Assembly (NCBI GenBank): GCA_910575005.1
Contig: CAJTCL010000003.1
Span: forward strand, 186,001-250,000
Direction of reading: 5' to 3'
DNA: 64,000 nucleotides
Origin: Lachnospiraceae bacterium
GTDB lineage: Bacteria; Bacillota; Clostridia; Lachnospirales; Lachnospiraceae
Part shown: one piece after another, positions 54,548-64,000 of the stretch
Layout of the letters: every line of letters begins with the position of its first letter
Position numbering within the stretch: the first letter of the stretch is position 1
The notes under the pieces: generated by a model
The model's input: the letters and a program-made list of their open reading frames with translations, nothing else
Told to the model about the DNA's origin: nothing
The model's database searches: none
Made by a program: the position numbers and the translations under genes

Positions 54548-55498
54548 ATGAGTCAGTTTCAGGTGCGTACCGACCTGGCATTAGAGACCAGAGAGAAATT
54601 TAAAGAAGATAATGTGGAAATTAAAGGCGTACGAGTGGAAGAAGAGTATCGCAGGGAAAAAGAGATTAAAATTACCACAATGGTGATTGAAACAGAAAAT
54701 GGTGCCAAGGCAATGGGTAAACCCAAAGGAACATATATTACGCTGGAAGCGGCAAATATGGACAGTCAGGATGAAGATTATCATCGGGAAATTTCCATCG
54801 AACTGGCAAGGATTATTAAGAGACTTCTGCCAGAAGGAAGAAATACATTTTCTGTATTGGTAGCAGGACTTGGCAATCGGGAAGTTACTCCAGATGCGCT
54901 TGGGCCAAGGGTTGTTGATAATATGATGATTACCCGCCATGTGTTAAAGGAATTTGGCAAATATGCATTTGGAGAACAAGAGGTCAATTCGGTCAGCGGG
55001 ATTGTGCCCGGAGTGATGGCTCAGACAGGCATGGAGAGTCAGGAGATCATTCGAGGAGTGATTGAACAGACCAAGCCAGATGTGATGATTGCCATTGATG
55101 CACTGGCGGCACGCAGTACCAGGCGCCTTAGCCGGACGATACAGATTACAGATACTGGGATTAATCCTGGTTCTGGGGTGGGAAATCATCGGCATGGATT
55201 ATCCAAAGATACTGTAGGCATCCCAGTGATTGCCATAGGCGTGCCTACTGTAGTGGACGCTGCAACTATTGTCAGTGATACGATGCAGACTCTCATTCAG
55301 GCAATGGAGGAGCACACTCATTTAAGTGCTTTGAGTACAGGCTTAAATGCCCTTAACGATATGGAGAAATATGAACTAATTCGGGAACTTTTATCCCCGC
55401 AGTTGAACACAATGTTTGTCACACCTAAGGATATTGATGAATCTGTAAAGCGATTGAGTTATACCTTGTCAGAAGGATTAAACATTGCTTTTGCATAA
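54548..55498 (+). CDS. gpr: Spore germination protease GPR
   Basis: This 316-residue protein is the aspartic-type endopeptidase that degrades small acid-soluble spore proteins at germination. FQVRTDLALETRE is its characteristic N-terminus, with the processing-site region and the conserved VAGLGNREVTPDALGPRV and AIDALAARSTRRLSRTIQ. I chose the third of three tandem ATGs because it lies 7 bases after GGAGG. It pairs with spoIIP, as in many endospore formers. The promoter is expected to be sigma-G type, but I found no convincing match. Confidence 0.95.
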   Translation: MSQFQVRTDLALETREKFKEDNVEIKGVRVEEEYRREKEIKITTMVIETENGAKAMGKPKGTYITLEAANMDSQDEDYHREISIELARIIKRLLPEGRNTFSVLVAGLGNREVTPDALGPRVVDNMMITRHVLKEFGKYAFGEQEVNSVSGIVPGVMAQTGMESQEIIRGVIEQTKPDVMIAIDALAARSTRRLSRTIQITDTGINPGSGVGNHRHGLSKDTVGIPVIAIGVPTVVDAATIVSDTMQTLIQAMEEHTHLSALSTGLNALNDMEKYELIRELLSPQLNTMFVTPKDIDESVKRLSYTLSEGLNIAFA

Positions 55499-55565
55499 AA
55501 TATTTCGTACAGGCATATATTTAATTGTTTATAAGATTTTATGGGAAAGCAGTTGATCACACAAA

Positions 55566-56858
55566 ATGGGAATGGGGAAATTTTTGACAAGAAAAAGAAA
55601 AAAGACCATCAAGTATGTGCAATGGATGGCTGGTGGAATCAGTGTTTTATTTGTGTTTGTCTGTTATCAAAATATGTCAGCTACAGGAGATGCCCCAGCA
55701 ATGGGGCAGTTCTTAAATTTTATTAGGGAAGAAATTGCTGTGTCAGCATGGAAAAATTGTATGCCAGTAATGGTGCGGGAGGAAGAGGAGGGTGAAACCA
55801 CACTGGGAAAGTTTCTGCTCGGAAAAATAGAAGAATTTTATCCAGTTTATGCATTCAGTGGTACCTTGACGGAATATGATACGCAGATTGAGAGTGATCT
55901 CACCTGTGGCATGTTGGAGGAAAATCAGGAAGCAAACCAAGAGCAGCAAGAGGAGCCAAAAGAACAACAGGATGAGCCAAAAGAACAGGAAGAACAGGAA
56001 GAACAAGAAGAGCAGCAAGGACAAGAAGAGCAAGAAGAACAGCAGACAGAAGGGGAACAGGAAGTTGCCGCAAATAATGCAAGCGCTGATTCCAAGGCTG
56101 TCGAAGTTTCTAGAGAAAAATTAAATGATTTTGATTATCTGGTGCAGAATTTTTACCAAATTGACCGCACTACAACAATTGACGGCAGTGAGTTAAATGC
56201 ACAGGAAATGTTGGCAAAGGATATGAGACTGCAAGGCGGTGCAGAAAATATCCAGATTTTAATTTATCACACACATTCGCAAGAAGGGTATGCAGATTCT
56301 ACCCCTGGGGATCCGAATAGTAGTGTCCTGGCGTTGGGAGAACGTCTGACACAGCTTCTCAGAGATCAATATGGATTTAATGTCCTCCATCATATGGGGG
56401 AATACGATGTCAAAGACAGGGATAACGCCTATTCTTATGCAGGACCAGCATTGGAGCAGCTTTTGGCAGAAAATCCCAGTATAGAGGTGGTGATTGATCT
56501 GCACCGCGATGGTGTTCCAGATACTGCGCATTTGGTTTCAGAGGTAAATGGAAAGCAGACAGCACAGATTATGTTTTTCAATGGATTGAGCAGAACAACA
56601 GCCAATGGAAATATTGCCCATCTTGCCAATCCCAATCTTGCAGATAACCTGGCGTTTTCTTTTCAAATGAAATTGGCAGCAGAAGAGTACTATCCTGGAT
56701 TTGCCCGTGCCACTTATTTAAAAGGTTATCGCTATAATCTTCATTATCGCCCGAAGAGTCTTTTGGTAGAAGTGGGTGCTCAGACCAATACGCTAGAGGA
56801 GGCTATGAATGCGATGGAGCCATTGGCAGATATTTTACATAAAGTGTTATCACCTTAA
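55566..56858 (+). CDS. spoIIP: Stage II sporulation protein P (SpoIIP)
   Basis: This 430-residue protein has one N-terminal membrane helix (about 17-35), a Glu/Gln-rich low-complexity tract (about 118-165) and the SpoIIP amidase/endopeptidase domain with zinc-site motifs YHTHSQEGY, DLHRDG and LLVEVGAQTNT. It trims peptidoglycan in the septum so the mother cell can engulf the forespore. The poly-Glu/Gln stretch is longer than in B. subtilis SpoIIP. It follows gpr by 67 bases. Confidence 0.94.
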   Translation: MGMGKFLTRKRKKTIKYVQWMAGGISVLFVFVCYQNMSATGDAPAMGQFLNFIREEIAVSAWKNCMPVMVREEEEGETTLGKFLLGKIEEFYPVYAFSGTLTEYDTQIESDLTCGMLEENQEANQEQQEEPKEQQDEPKEQEEQEEQEEQQGQEEQEEQQTEGEQEVAANNASADSKAVEVSREKLNDFDYLVQNFYQIDRTTTIDGSELNAQEMLAKDMRLQGGAENIQILIYHTHSQEGYADSTPGDPNSSVLALGERLTQLLRDQYGFNVLHHMGEYDVKDRDNAYSYAGPALEQLLAENPSIEVVIDLHRDGVPDTAHLVSEVNGKQTAQIMFFNGLSRTTANGNIAHLANPNLADNLAFSFQMKLAAEEYYPGFARATYLKGYRYNLHYRPKSLLVEVGAQTNTLEEAMNAMEPLADILHKVLSP

Positions 56859-56926
56859 ATATTTGTGAATTTTACAGTTATTTATGTGATAAATTTTGCT
56901 GAGAAAAACGAGAGAAGGTGTTTTTG

Positions 56927-57835
56927 ATGGAAGCGAATGCAGAAAAAATGGTCAAAGTGATGGACTGGCAAGAGCTGATGTGCAAACAGAGGAGCCAGAA
57001 AGAAGAATTATTGATGCAGTCAGTCTGTCGGCTGGAACCAGCTTATTGGACTGGGGTCAAGCTGGTGGAAGGCCATTTATATGGAACCTTTTGTTTTCAT
57101 GAGAGTACTGATGCCAAAAAGCGTGCCATAAGTGCGGCATTTCTGCTGGATGAACAGGAATTTGTGCTGGTTACACTAAAAGATGAAGAGGGTATTCTAA
57201 AACAAATGAAAGAATATTTGTCAGAGAAAACTTCAGAAAATTTAAATCAGATGGAGGAAGGTTTGGAGGCAGTCTTTGACAGTATTTTAAAACAGGGGCA
57301 GCAAAATGTTGAGGAAATGGAAAAATATTTGATTGAGATGGAACGGGAGATTGTAGGGGGCAGAATTAACCGGAATCGAAACCGCTCCATTTTTGAATGT
57401 AAGAGGCTGTTGACCGTATGGAAAAATGATTATACGCGTTTTTTAGATTTGATTGAGGGCGTCAATGGCTTGGAAGAAAAGAAGAAGGAGACGCAGAGAC
57501 AGATACTCAATGAGGAAGCGGCATGTTATTTCCGTATTTATGAAAATAAAGTGAAACATTTGACAGAAGAAACACAATTTTTATACGAGGAACTGGTACG
57601 CATTCGGGAGGCGTTGGATGCGGCGCTTTCGTATGAACAGAATCGGATCATGAAAGTATTTACCACAGTAACAACTGTGTTTATGCCATTGACGTTGATT
57701 ACAGGATGGTATGGAATGAATTTTGAACGTATGCCGGAACTGCATTGGCAGTACGGCTATGTTTTTGTGGGAATTATCAGTATATTGGTCATTTTAGTGT
57801 GTATTTGGTTTTTTCGGAAGAAGAAGTTATTTTAA
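56927..57835 (+). CDS. CorA-family magnesium/cobalt transporter
   Basis: This 302-residue protein has a long cytoplasmic helical domain and two C-terminal membrane helices (about 244-264 and 275-297), with the signature YGMNF (the GMN motif) in TGWYGMNFERMPEL between them. CorA channels take up Mg2+ or Co2+. The ATG at 56927 has GAGAAGG 8 bases upstream, better than an in-frame GTG nine bases earlier. Co2+ uptake would suit the cobalamin genes, but this is only inference. Confidence 0.88.
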   Translation: MEANAEKMVKVMDWQELMCKQRSQKEELLMQSVCRLEPAYWTGVKLVEGHLYGTFCFHESTDAKKRAISAAFLLDEQEFVLVTLKDEEGILKQMKEYLSEKTSENLNQMEEGLEAVFDSILKQGQQNVEEMEKYLIEMEREIVGGRINRNRNRSIFECKRLLTVWKNDYTRFLDLIEGVNGLEEKKKETQRQILNEEAACYFRIYENKVKHLTEETQFLYEELVRIREALDAALSYEQNRIMKVFTTVTTVFMPLTLITGWYGMNFERMPELHWQYGYVFVGIISILVILVCIWFFRKKKLF

Positions 57836-57872
57836 AATTTTCTAAACTTTTTATTAAATGTGTAATTGGATA

Positions 57873-57901
57873 TTGACAAAAAAAAACAGGAGTGCTACAT
57901 T
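57873..57901 (+). promoter_or_regulatory. Promoter of groES-groEL
   Basis: TTGACA (57873-57878), 17 bases, and TACATT (57896-57901) precede the CIRCE element. The start point would fall near 57908. Confidence 0.75.
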
Positions 57902-57916
57902 TATGTACATAAGTTA

Positions 57917-57943
57917 TTAGCACTCGATAGAAAAGAGTGCTAA
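57917..57943 (+). promoter_or_regulatory. CIRCE operator for HrcA
   Basis: A perfect TTAGCACTC-N9-GAGTGCTAA (57917-57943) is the HrcA-binding inverted repeat of heat-shock operons. An extra half site GAGTGCTA (57890-57897) overlaps the -10 and can pair with the left arm. Confidence 0.95.
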
Positions 57944-57989
57944 TAATTAGAAATGATAGCACAGGAAAATAGAAAAGACTACTCGGTAA

Positions 57990-58433
<444 letters not shown>

Positions 58434-58442
58434 TTAAAATGA

Positions 58443-60101
<1,659 letters not shown>

Positions 60102-60125
60102 TTTTCTGATAACTATTCAGAATTT

Positions 60126-60190
60126 CATAAAAAATGGGAAATCAGGATCTTCAAAATTATTTGAAAGAGCCTGATTTTTCCATTTTTATG
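60126..60190 (+). terminator. Palindromic element, copy B, after groEL
   Basis: The element is almost palindromic: outer arms 60126-60146 and 60170-60190 pair, and the central part also folds back. It is the inverted counterpart of the element at 10418-10480; apart from two small gaps most bases match. It probably terminates groEL, and is a repeat of unknown spread. Confidence 0.7.
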
Positions 60191-60484
60191 AGTATGATCA
60201 TCTCATTAGTCACAGACGAAAATTGGTATGCGCCTGTCAAGAGGACAATAATAAATTTTTCTATCGTCAGTCAGGTTATGGCTGGCGATATTTTTATCTT
60301 ATCGGAAATTCCTTCGGATTTTTGGCAAGCTAGGTATGGTAATTTGGAAAACAGGGAAAAATGCTTATAGAAAGATATGTCTAGAATCAAATTATCATGT
60401 AAGTATGTGATTATCTCTATGTTGGCTGTTAAGTGAATTGTATATGGAGGTATTTGGGATTATTGAAAAAATATGCTTATAAGA
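60191..60484. other. Intergenic region between groEL and the DegV gene
   Basis: No convincing gene. A 78-codon frame (60134-60370) overlaps the palindromic element and has no ribosome binding site or recognisable motif, so I do not call it. Confidence 0.4.
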
Positions 60485-60513
60485 TTGTACCAAAATAAAA
60501 AATGTGGTACAAT
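60485..60513 (+). promoter_or_regulatory. Promoter of the DegV gene
   Basis: TTGTAC (60485-60490), 17 bases and TACAAT (60508-60513), preceded by TGG, form an extended -10 promoter. The pair GTACCA (60487-60492) and TGGTAC (60505-60510) forms an inverted repeat that spans the promoter, as an operator might. Confidence 0.65.
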
Positions 60514-60552
60514 AAAAAGAGATATAATAAAATGAAAAGGAGGATTACCCTG

Positions 60553-61422
60553 GTGGGAAAAATTGCAGTAGTAACGGACAGTAACAGCGGGATCACCCAG
60601 AAACAGGCGAAGGAGTATGGAATCAATGTGCTGCCCATGCCTTTTTTTATAGATGGAGAGACTTATTTTGAAGATATTGATCTTACTCAGGAACAATTTT
60701 ATCAAAAACTGGAAGGCAAAGCAGAGATCTCTACTTCTATGCCAGCAGTTGGAACAGTTACAGACCTGTGGGATCAATTATTGAAGGAATACGAAGGAAT
60801 TGTGCATATTCCTATGTCCAGCGGATTAAGCAGCTCTTGTGAGACGGCCATGATGTTATCACAGGAATATAATGGCAAAGTACAAGTGGTAAATAATCAA
60901 CGAATTTCTGTGACGCAAAAGCAGAGTGTTCTTGATGCCATAAAGCTGGCAGAGGAAGGAAGAAGTGCAGAAGAGATCAAAGAGTATCTGGAGAAGGTGA
61001 AGTACGATTCTAGTATCTATATTATGGTGGATACACTGCATTATCTGAAAAAGGGGGGACGTATTACACCAGCTGCCGCAGCTCTAGGAACGCTTCTCAA
61101 GCTCAAACCAGTGCTGCAGATTCAAGGAGAAAAACTGGATGCCTATGCCAAGGCAAGGACGGTTAAGCAGGCTAGAAGTATCATGATTGATGCGATTAAG
61201 AATGATTTTGCGAAACGTTTTGGGGATGAGACGGGAAATAACATGCATATTTTTGTTGCTTATACAAAGGATAAAGATACGGCTTTGGATTTTAAGGCTC
61301 AGCTTTTAGAGGCATTTCCAGGCCAGGAAATTGATGTGGATCCATTGTCGTTAAGTGTGGCATGCCATATTGGGCCAGGATCACTTGCTGTGGCATGTTC
61401 CAAGAAAATATTTGGTGAATAG
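60553..61422 (+). CDS. DegV-family fatty-acid-binding protein
   Basis: This 289-residue protein starts VGKIAVVTDSNSGIT and has TSMPAVGTV, HIPMSSGLSSSCE, LHYLKKGGRI and LKPVLQIQGEKLDAYAKART, the marks of DegV proteins that bind fatty acids and may present them to kinases such as FakA. The GTG at 60553 lies 9 bases after AAGGAGG, better than an upstream ATG. Its partner kinase is not in the window. The gene has its own promoter and is followed by the chemoreceptor. Confidence 0.92.
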   Translation: MGKIAVVTDSNSGITQKQAKEYGINVLPMPFFIDGETYFEDIDLTQEQFYQKLEGKAEISTSMPAVGTVTDLWDQLLKEYEGIVHIPMSSGLSSSCETAMMLSQEYNGKVQVVNNQRISVTQKQSVLDAIKLAEEGRSAEEIKEYLEKVKYDSSIYIMVDTLHYLKKGGRITPAAAALGTLLKLKPVLQIQGEKLDAYAKARTVKQARSIMIDAIKNDFAKRFGDETGNNMHIFVAYTKDKDTALDFKAQLLEAFPGQEIDVDPLSLSVACHIGPGSLAVACSKKIFGE

Positions 61423-61465
61423 GGGGCTTCATAAGACAGCATAGGGTTCGCAGAGGAGGAGAAGC

Positions 61466-63178
61466 ATGAAAAAAAGTATTGGGATAAAAGTAATTTTGTT
61501 ATTAGGCATTTTATCAATCGTATTTTTTTTGTTTGCGGTTGCAAATATAGCAGCAATGTCAGAAATAAATTCCAGAAATAAAGAAATTTCGGAAATTTAT
61601 CTGGAATTGCAGAAAATTGAAGGTAAAATGTCAGTGAATGTACAGGAATTTCGTGGTCTGATGGACACGGCGAAGCTCAAGGCGCAGGGTTCTGAAAAAA
61701 TACAAAAGAAAATAGATGTGTTACAGGAATATTTTGATCGGATGGATGAATTGTGCCATAATACAAATGATTCTATTTTAAATGAGAGCTTCCAATCTTA
61801 TAAAGGGCATTTTGAAGAATTTATGTCTCTGGGACTTACAGCGACTATTGCTGTGGAGGAAGGCGACACACTTACGTCCTTGTCTGTCTTGGGGGACTGC
61901 AGGGACAAAAGTGCTGATCTGGATGATTATAAGGCAGCTTATACGGAAGCAATGGAGAGCAGAATTGATAATGTATCTAGAGGAATCGACGTCAAAATAG
62001 CTGGTACATATGTTTTTAATATTGTAATGCTTAGCATTTTTCTGTTTCTTGCATTGTGTACAGTGGCCATTGTAATTCGTACGATTGCCTGGCCCGCGAA
62101 GAGAGCAAGCAAACAGTTAAACCAAATTGTACAAAAGATTGAGGAGAATGAAGGCGATCTGACAGCGCGTATTGTGGTAAAGTCCCGTGATGAGGTGGGG
62201 CAGTTAGTCAATGGTGTCAACGGTTTTATTGAACAGCTTCAGTTGTTGATGAGAAAGCTGCAAGGAGAATCTGAACAAATGATGGTGTCCGCAGATAATA
62301 TTACAGTCAGAGTCAATGAATCCAATGAAAATGTAACGAATGTATCAGCAAATATGGAACAGCTTGCAGCCAGTATGCAGGAGGTTTCTGCGACATTGGA
62401 ACAAATCGTGATAGGAAGTGAAGGTATCTATGAAAAGGTAAAGACAATGGCTGCAAAAGCGGAAAACGGAGCCTCTTTGGTGGAGGAGATCAAAGACAAA
62501 GCGCAGACAATCCGCAAGAGTACTGTGGAGAGTAAGACAGCGGCTAGCAATATGATTGTTGGAATCCGTTCTATGCTTGAGGAATCGGTGGAGGAGAGCC
62601 GCAGTGTTGGACGTATCAATGATCTGACCGGAGAAATTCTGGATATTGCCAAGCAGACAAATTTACTTGCCTTAAATGCCTCTATTGAAGCAGCCCGCGC
62701 CGGAGACTCAGGGAAGGGGTTTGCAGTTGTGGCAGATGAGATTCGTATGCTTGCAGATAACAGCAGAGATACAGCCAATAACATTCAAAATATCAGTAAT
62801 ATGGTCACGGATGCTGTGGAGAAACTTTCCCAGAATGCAGAAGATATGCTGTCGTTTATTGATGAGAATATCATGAAAGATTATGATGATTTTGAGGCTG
62901 TTTCTAATTATTACCATGATGACGCGGAGAGTGTCAATGAGATTTTATCAGAATTTGCCAGCAATACTTCAGAGATGGAGTCTATTATGCAGCAGATCAA
63001 TAGCGGAATCAGCAATATTTCCTGTACGGTGGATGAGAGCGCCAAAGGCGTGGCCAATGCAGCACACAGTGCAGGGACATTGGTAGAAGCGATGGCACAT
63101 ATTCAGGAAGAGACAGAAAACAATCAAAATATATCCAGAGAATTGCGCGGCGAAGTGGAACGCTTTAAAAGGGTATAG
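61466..63178 (+). CDS. Methyl-accepting chemotaxis protein (second)
   Basis: This 570-residue receptor has an N-terminal membrane helix (about 6-30), an outward helical sensor domain (about 31-188), a second helix (about 189-212), HAMP and a signalling coil with the tip [21 protein letters not shown] and [15 protein letters not shown]. It is distinct from the one at 35672 in its sensor domain. The ATG at 61466 follows GAGGAGAAG. The ligand is unknown. Confidence 0.93.
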   Translation: MKKSIGIKVILLLGILSIVFFLFAVANIAAMSEINSRNKEISEIYLELQKIEGKMSVNVQEFRGLMDTAKLKAQGSEKIQKKIDVLQEYFDRMDELCHNTNDSILNESFQSYKGHFEEFMSLGLTATIAVEEGDTLTSLSVLGDCRDKSADLDDYKAAYTEAMESRIDNVSRGIDVKIAGTYVFNIVMLSIFLFLALCTVAIVIRTIAWPAKRASKQLNQIVQKIEENEGDLTARIVVKSRDEVGQLVNGVNGFIEQLQLLMRKLQGESEQMMVSADNITVRVNESNENVTNVSANMEQLAASMQEVSATLEQIVIGSEGIYEKVKTMAAKAENGASLVEEIKDKAQTIRKSTVESKTAASNMIVGIRSMLEESVEESRSVGRINDLTGEILDIAKQTNLLALNASIEAARAGDSGKGFAVVADEIRMLADNSRDTANNIQNISNMVTDAVEKLSQNAEDMLSFIDENIMKDYDDFEAVSNYYHDDAESVNEILSEFASNTSEMESIMQQINSGISNISCTVDESAKGVANAAHSAGTLVEAMAHIQEETENNQNISRELRGEVERFKRV

Positions 63179-63243
63179 TTTTATCAAGTCTTGTGGTTAA
63201 GAATTAACGGTCAGATATATTCTTATATATGACTAAACCGCTG

Positions 63244-63278
63244 AAAGGAGAAGAGATCAAAAGGATTTCTTCTCTTTT
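63244..63278 (+). terminator. Weak terminator after the chemoreceptor gene
   Basis: An 11-bp stem (63244-63254 with 63268-63278, one G-U) ends in TTTT but lacks a longer T-run. Confidence 0.4.
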
Positions 63279-63316
63279 CGTATGACAAGATACTTTTTCA
63301 ACAGGGATGAGATTGT

Positions 63317-64000
63317 ATGGATATCAATTTGGAATATTACAAATTTTTTTATTATGTAGGTAAGTTAAAAAGTATTACTTTGGCGGCAGAAGAGCTGTCT
63401 GTTTCTCAGCCAGCGGTAAGCCAGGCAATTCGGCATTTGGAAGATTTATTGGGCAGTGCACTGTTTGTGCGTACTTCCAAAGGGGTTCGTTTTACTCCAG
63501 AAGGAGAAGTTTTGTATTCTTATGTACAGCGGGGATATGAGTATATTCGACAAGGAGAACGCAAATTTCTTGAAATGCGTAATCTGGAAACAGGAGAGAT
63601 TCGGATTGGAGCGAGTGATATGACATTGCAGTTTTATCTGCTTGAATTGTTGGAACGGTTTCATGAGAGACATCCAGGAATTAAAGTGGCAGTGACCAAT
63701 GCTCCTACACCAAAAACATTGAGGCATTTACAGGATGGACTGATTGATTTTGGTGTGGTCAGCACACCAATCCACAGTAAGCATGGCTGGAAGATCCGCA
63801 AGGTTCATCAAATTGAGGATGTATTTGTGGCAGGGAAAAAATTTCAAGGGTTAAAGGGGCGAATTTTAAATTATCAAGAGCTGGAAAAACTGCCGATCTT
63901 GTGTTTGGAAAAAAATACTTCCACCCGAAACTATGTTGATGATTTTTTGAAAGAAAACGGGGTAGTATTACAGCCTGAATTTGAACTGGCCACCAGCAAT
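63317..64000 (+). CDS. LysR-family transcriptional regulator, 3' end outside the window
   Basis: The first 228 codons are visible. An N-terminal winged-helix domain (MDINLEYYKFFYYVGKLKSI then AAEELSVSQPAVSQAIRHLE) is followed by a periplasmic-binding-protein-like effector domain starting near residue 88 (GEIRIGASDMT). LysR regulators control metabolic genes in response to a small molecule. The target, effector and divergent gene cannot be seen because the window ends. The ATG at 63317 has an AGGGA about 8 bases upstream. Confidence 0.9.
   Translation, partial: MDINLEYYKFFYYVGKLKSITLAAEELSVSQPAVSQAIRHLEDLLGSALFVRTSKGVRFTPEGEVLYSYVQRGYEYIRQGERKFLEMRNLETGEIRIGASDMTLQFYLLELLERFHERHPGIKVAVTNAPTPKTLRHLQDGLIDFGVVSTPIHSKHGWKIRKVHQIEDVFVAGKKFQGLKGRILNYQELEKLPILCLEKNTSTRNYVDDFLKENGVVLQPEFELATSN

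Noticed and set aside
55876-56124. An alternative plus-strand frame inside spoIIP
   Set aside because: It arises from the Glu/Gln-rich low-complexity tract read in another frame.
60134-60370. A 78-codon plus-strand frame after groEL
   Set aside because: It lies over the palindromic element, lacks a ribosome binding site and has no recognisable motif.

Overview
The window looks like a chromosomal segment of a spore-forming, anaerobic Firmicute of the Clostridia, most likely a Lachnospiraceae relative. The evidence is moderate-to-low GC with AT-rich spacers, AGGAGG-type ribosome binding sites, gpr and spoIIP sporulation genes, a HrcA/CIRCE-type groESL operon, cobalamin synthesis genes, large surface proteins with FIVAR and Big_2 repeats, and two chemoreceptors. 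I see no insertion sequence, prophage, integrase or CRISPR array.

Layout. 1-13 kb: the 3' end of a giant surface protein, a PdaA-like deacetylase, an SDR oxidoreductase with an amidase, a response regulator/ABC transporter/histidine kinase module, a small alarmone synthetase and cbiB. 13-16.5 kb: a BspA-type leucine-rich-repeat gene broken by two in-frame stops, and a small lipoprotein. 16.5-32.8 kb: a tetrapyrrole/cobalamin supercluster. HemA, HemL, HemB, HemC and the CobA-HemD fusion take glutamyl-tRNA to precorrin-2. A SirC-like dehydrogenase follows, and CbiC, CobQ, CobD and CbiB act late in corrin assembly.

This supercluster is split between hemC and cobA-hemD by about 4.9 kb of unrelated genes (24.0-28.8 kb). 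These are an orphan LytTR response regulator, a secreted protein with a hydrophobic Gly/Ala-rich centre, a 50-residue membrane peptide, a 38-residue holin/BsrG-like toxin on the opposite strand, and a Tet(M)-like ribosomal GTPase fused to a YacP/Rae1-like NYN nuclease domain. I consider this island, and the GTPase-nuclease fusion in particular, the best candidate for an undescribed system.

32.9-48.6 kb: an amidase, a HEAT-repeat RNA methyltransferase, tRNA-Leu(AAG), a chemoreceptor, a DUF512/der/plsY/gpsA housekeeping run, two membrane-anchored unknowns, a Ser/Thr kinase, and a second type IIA topoisomerase (ParE/ParC-like). 48.6-64 kb: a hybrid histidine kinase, nadB-nadC, a C_GCAxxG_C_C protein, rpsT, gpr-spoIIP, a CorA transporter, groES-groEL, a DegV protein, a second chemoreceptor and the start of a LysR regulator.

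Non-coding structure includes a palindromic intergenic element shared by the HK/alarmone-synthetase gap and the groEL 3' side, a 28-bp direct repeat flanking about 94 bp between groES and groEL, and a 14-bp dyad over the promoter and RBS of the GTPase-nuclease gene. All identifications come from reading motifs by eye; no database search was run.
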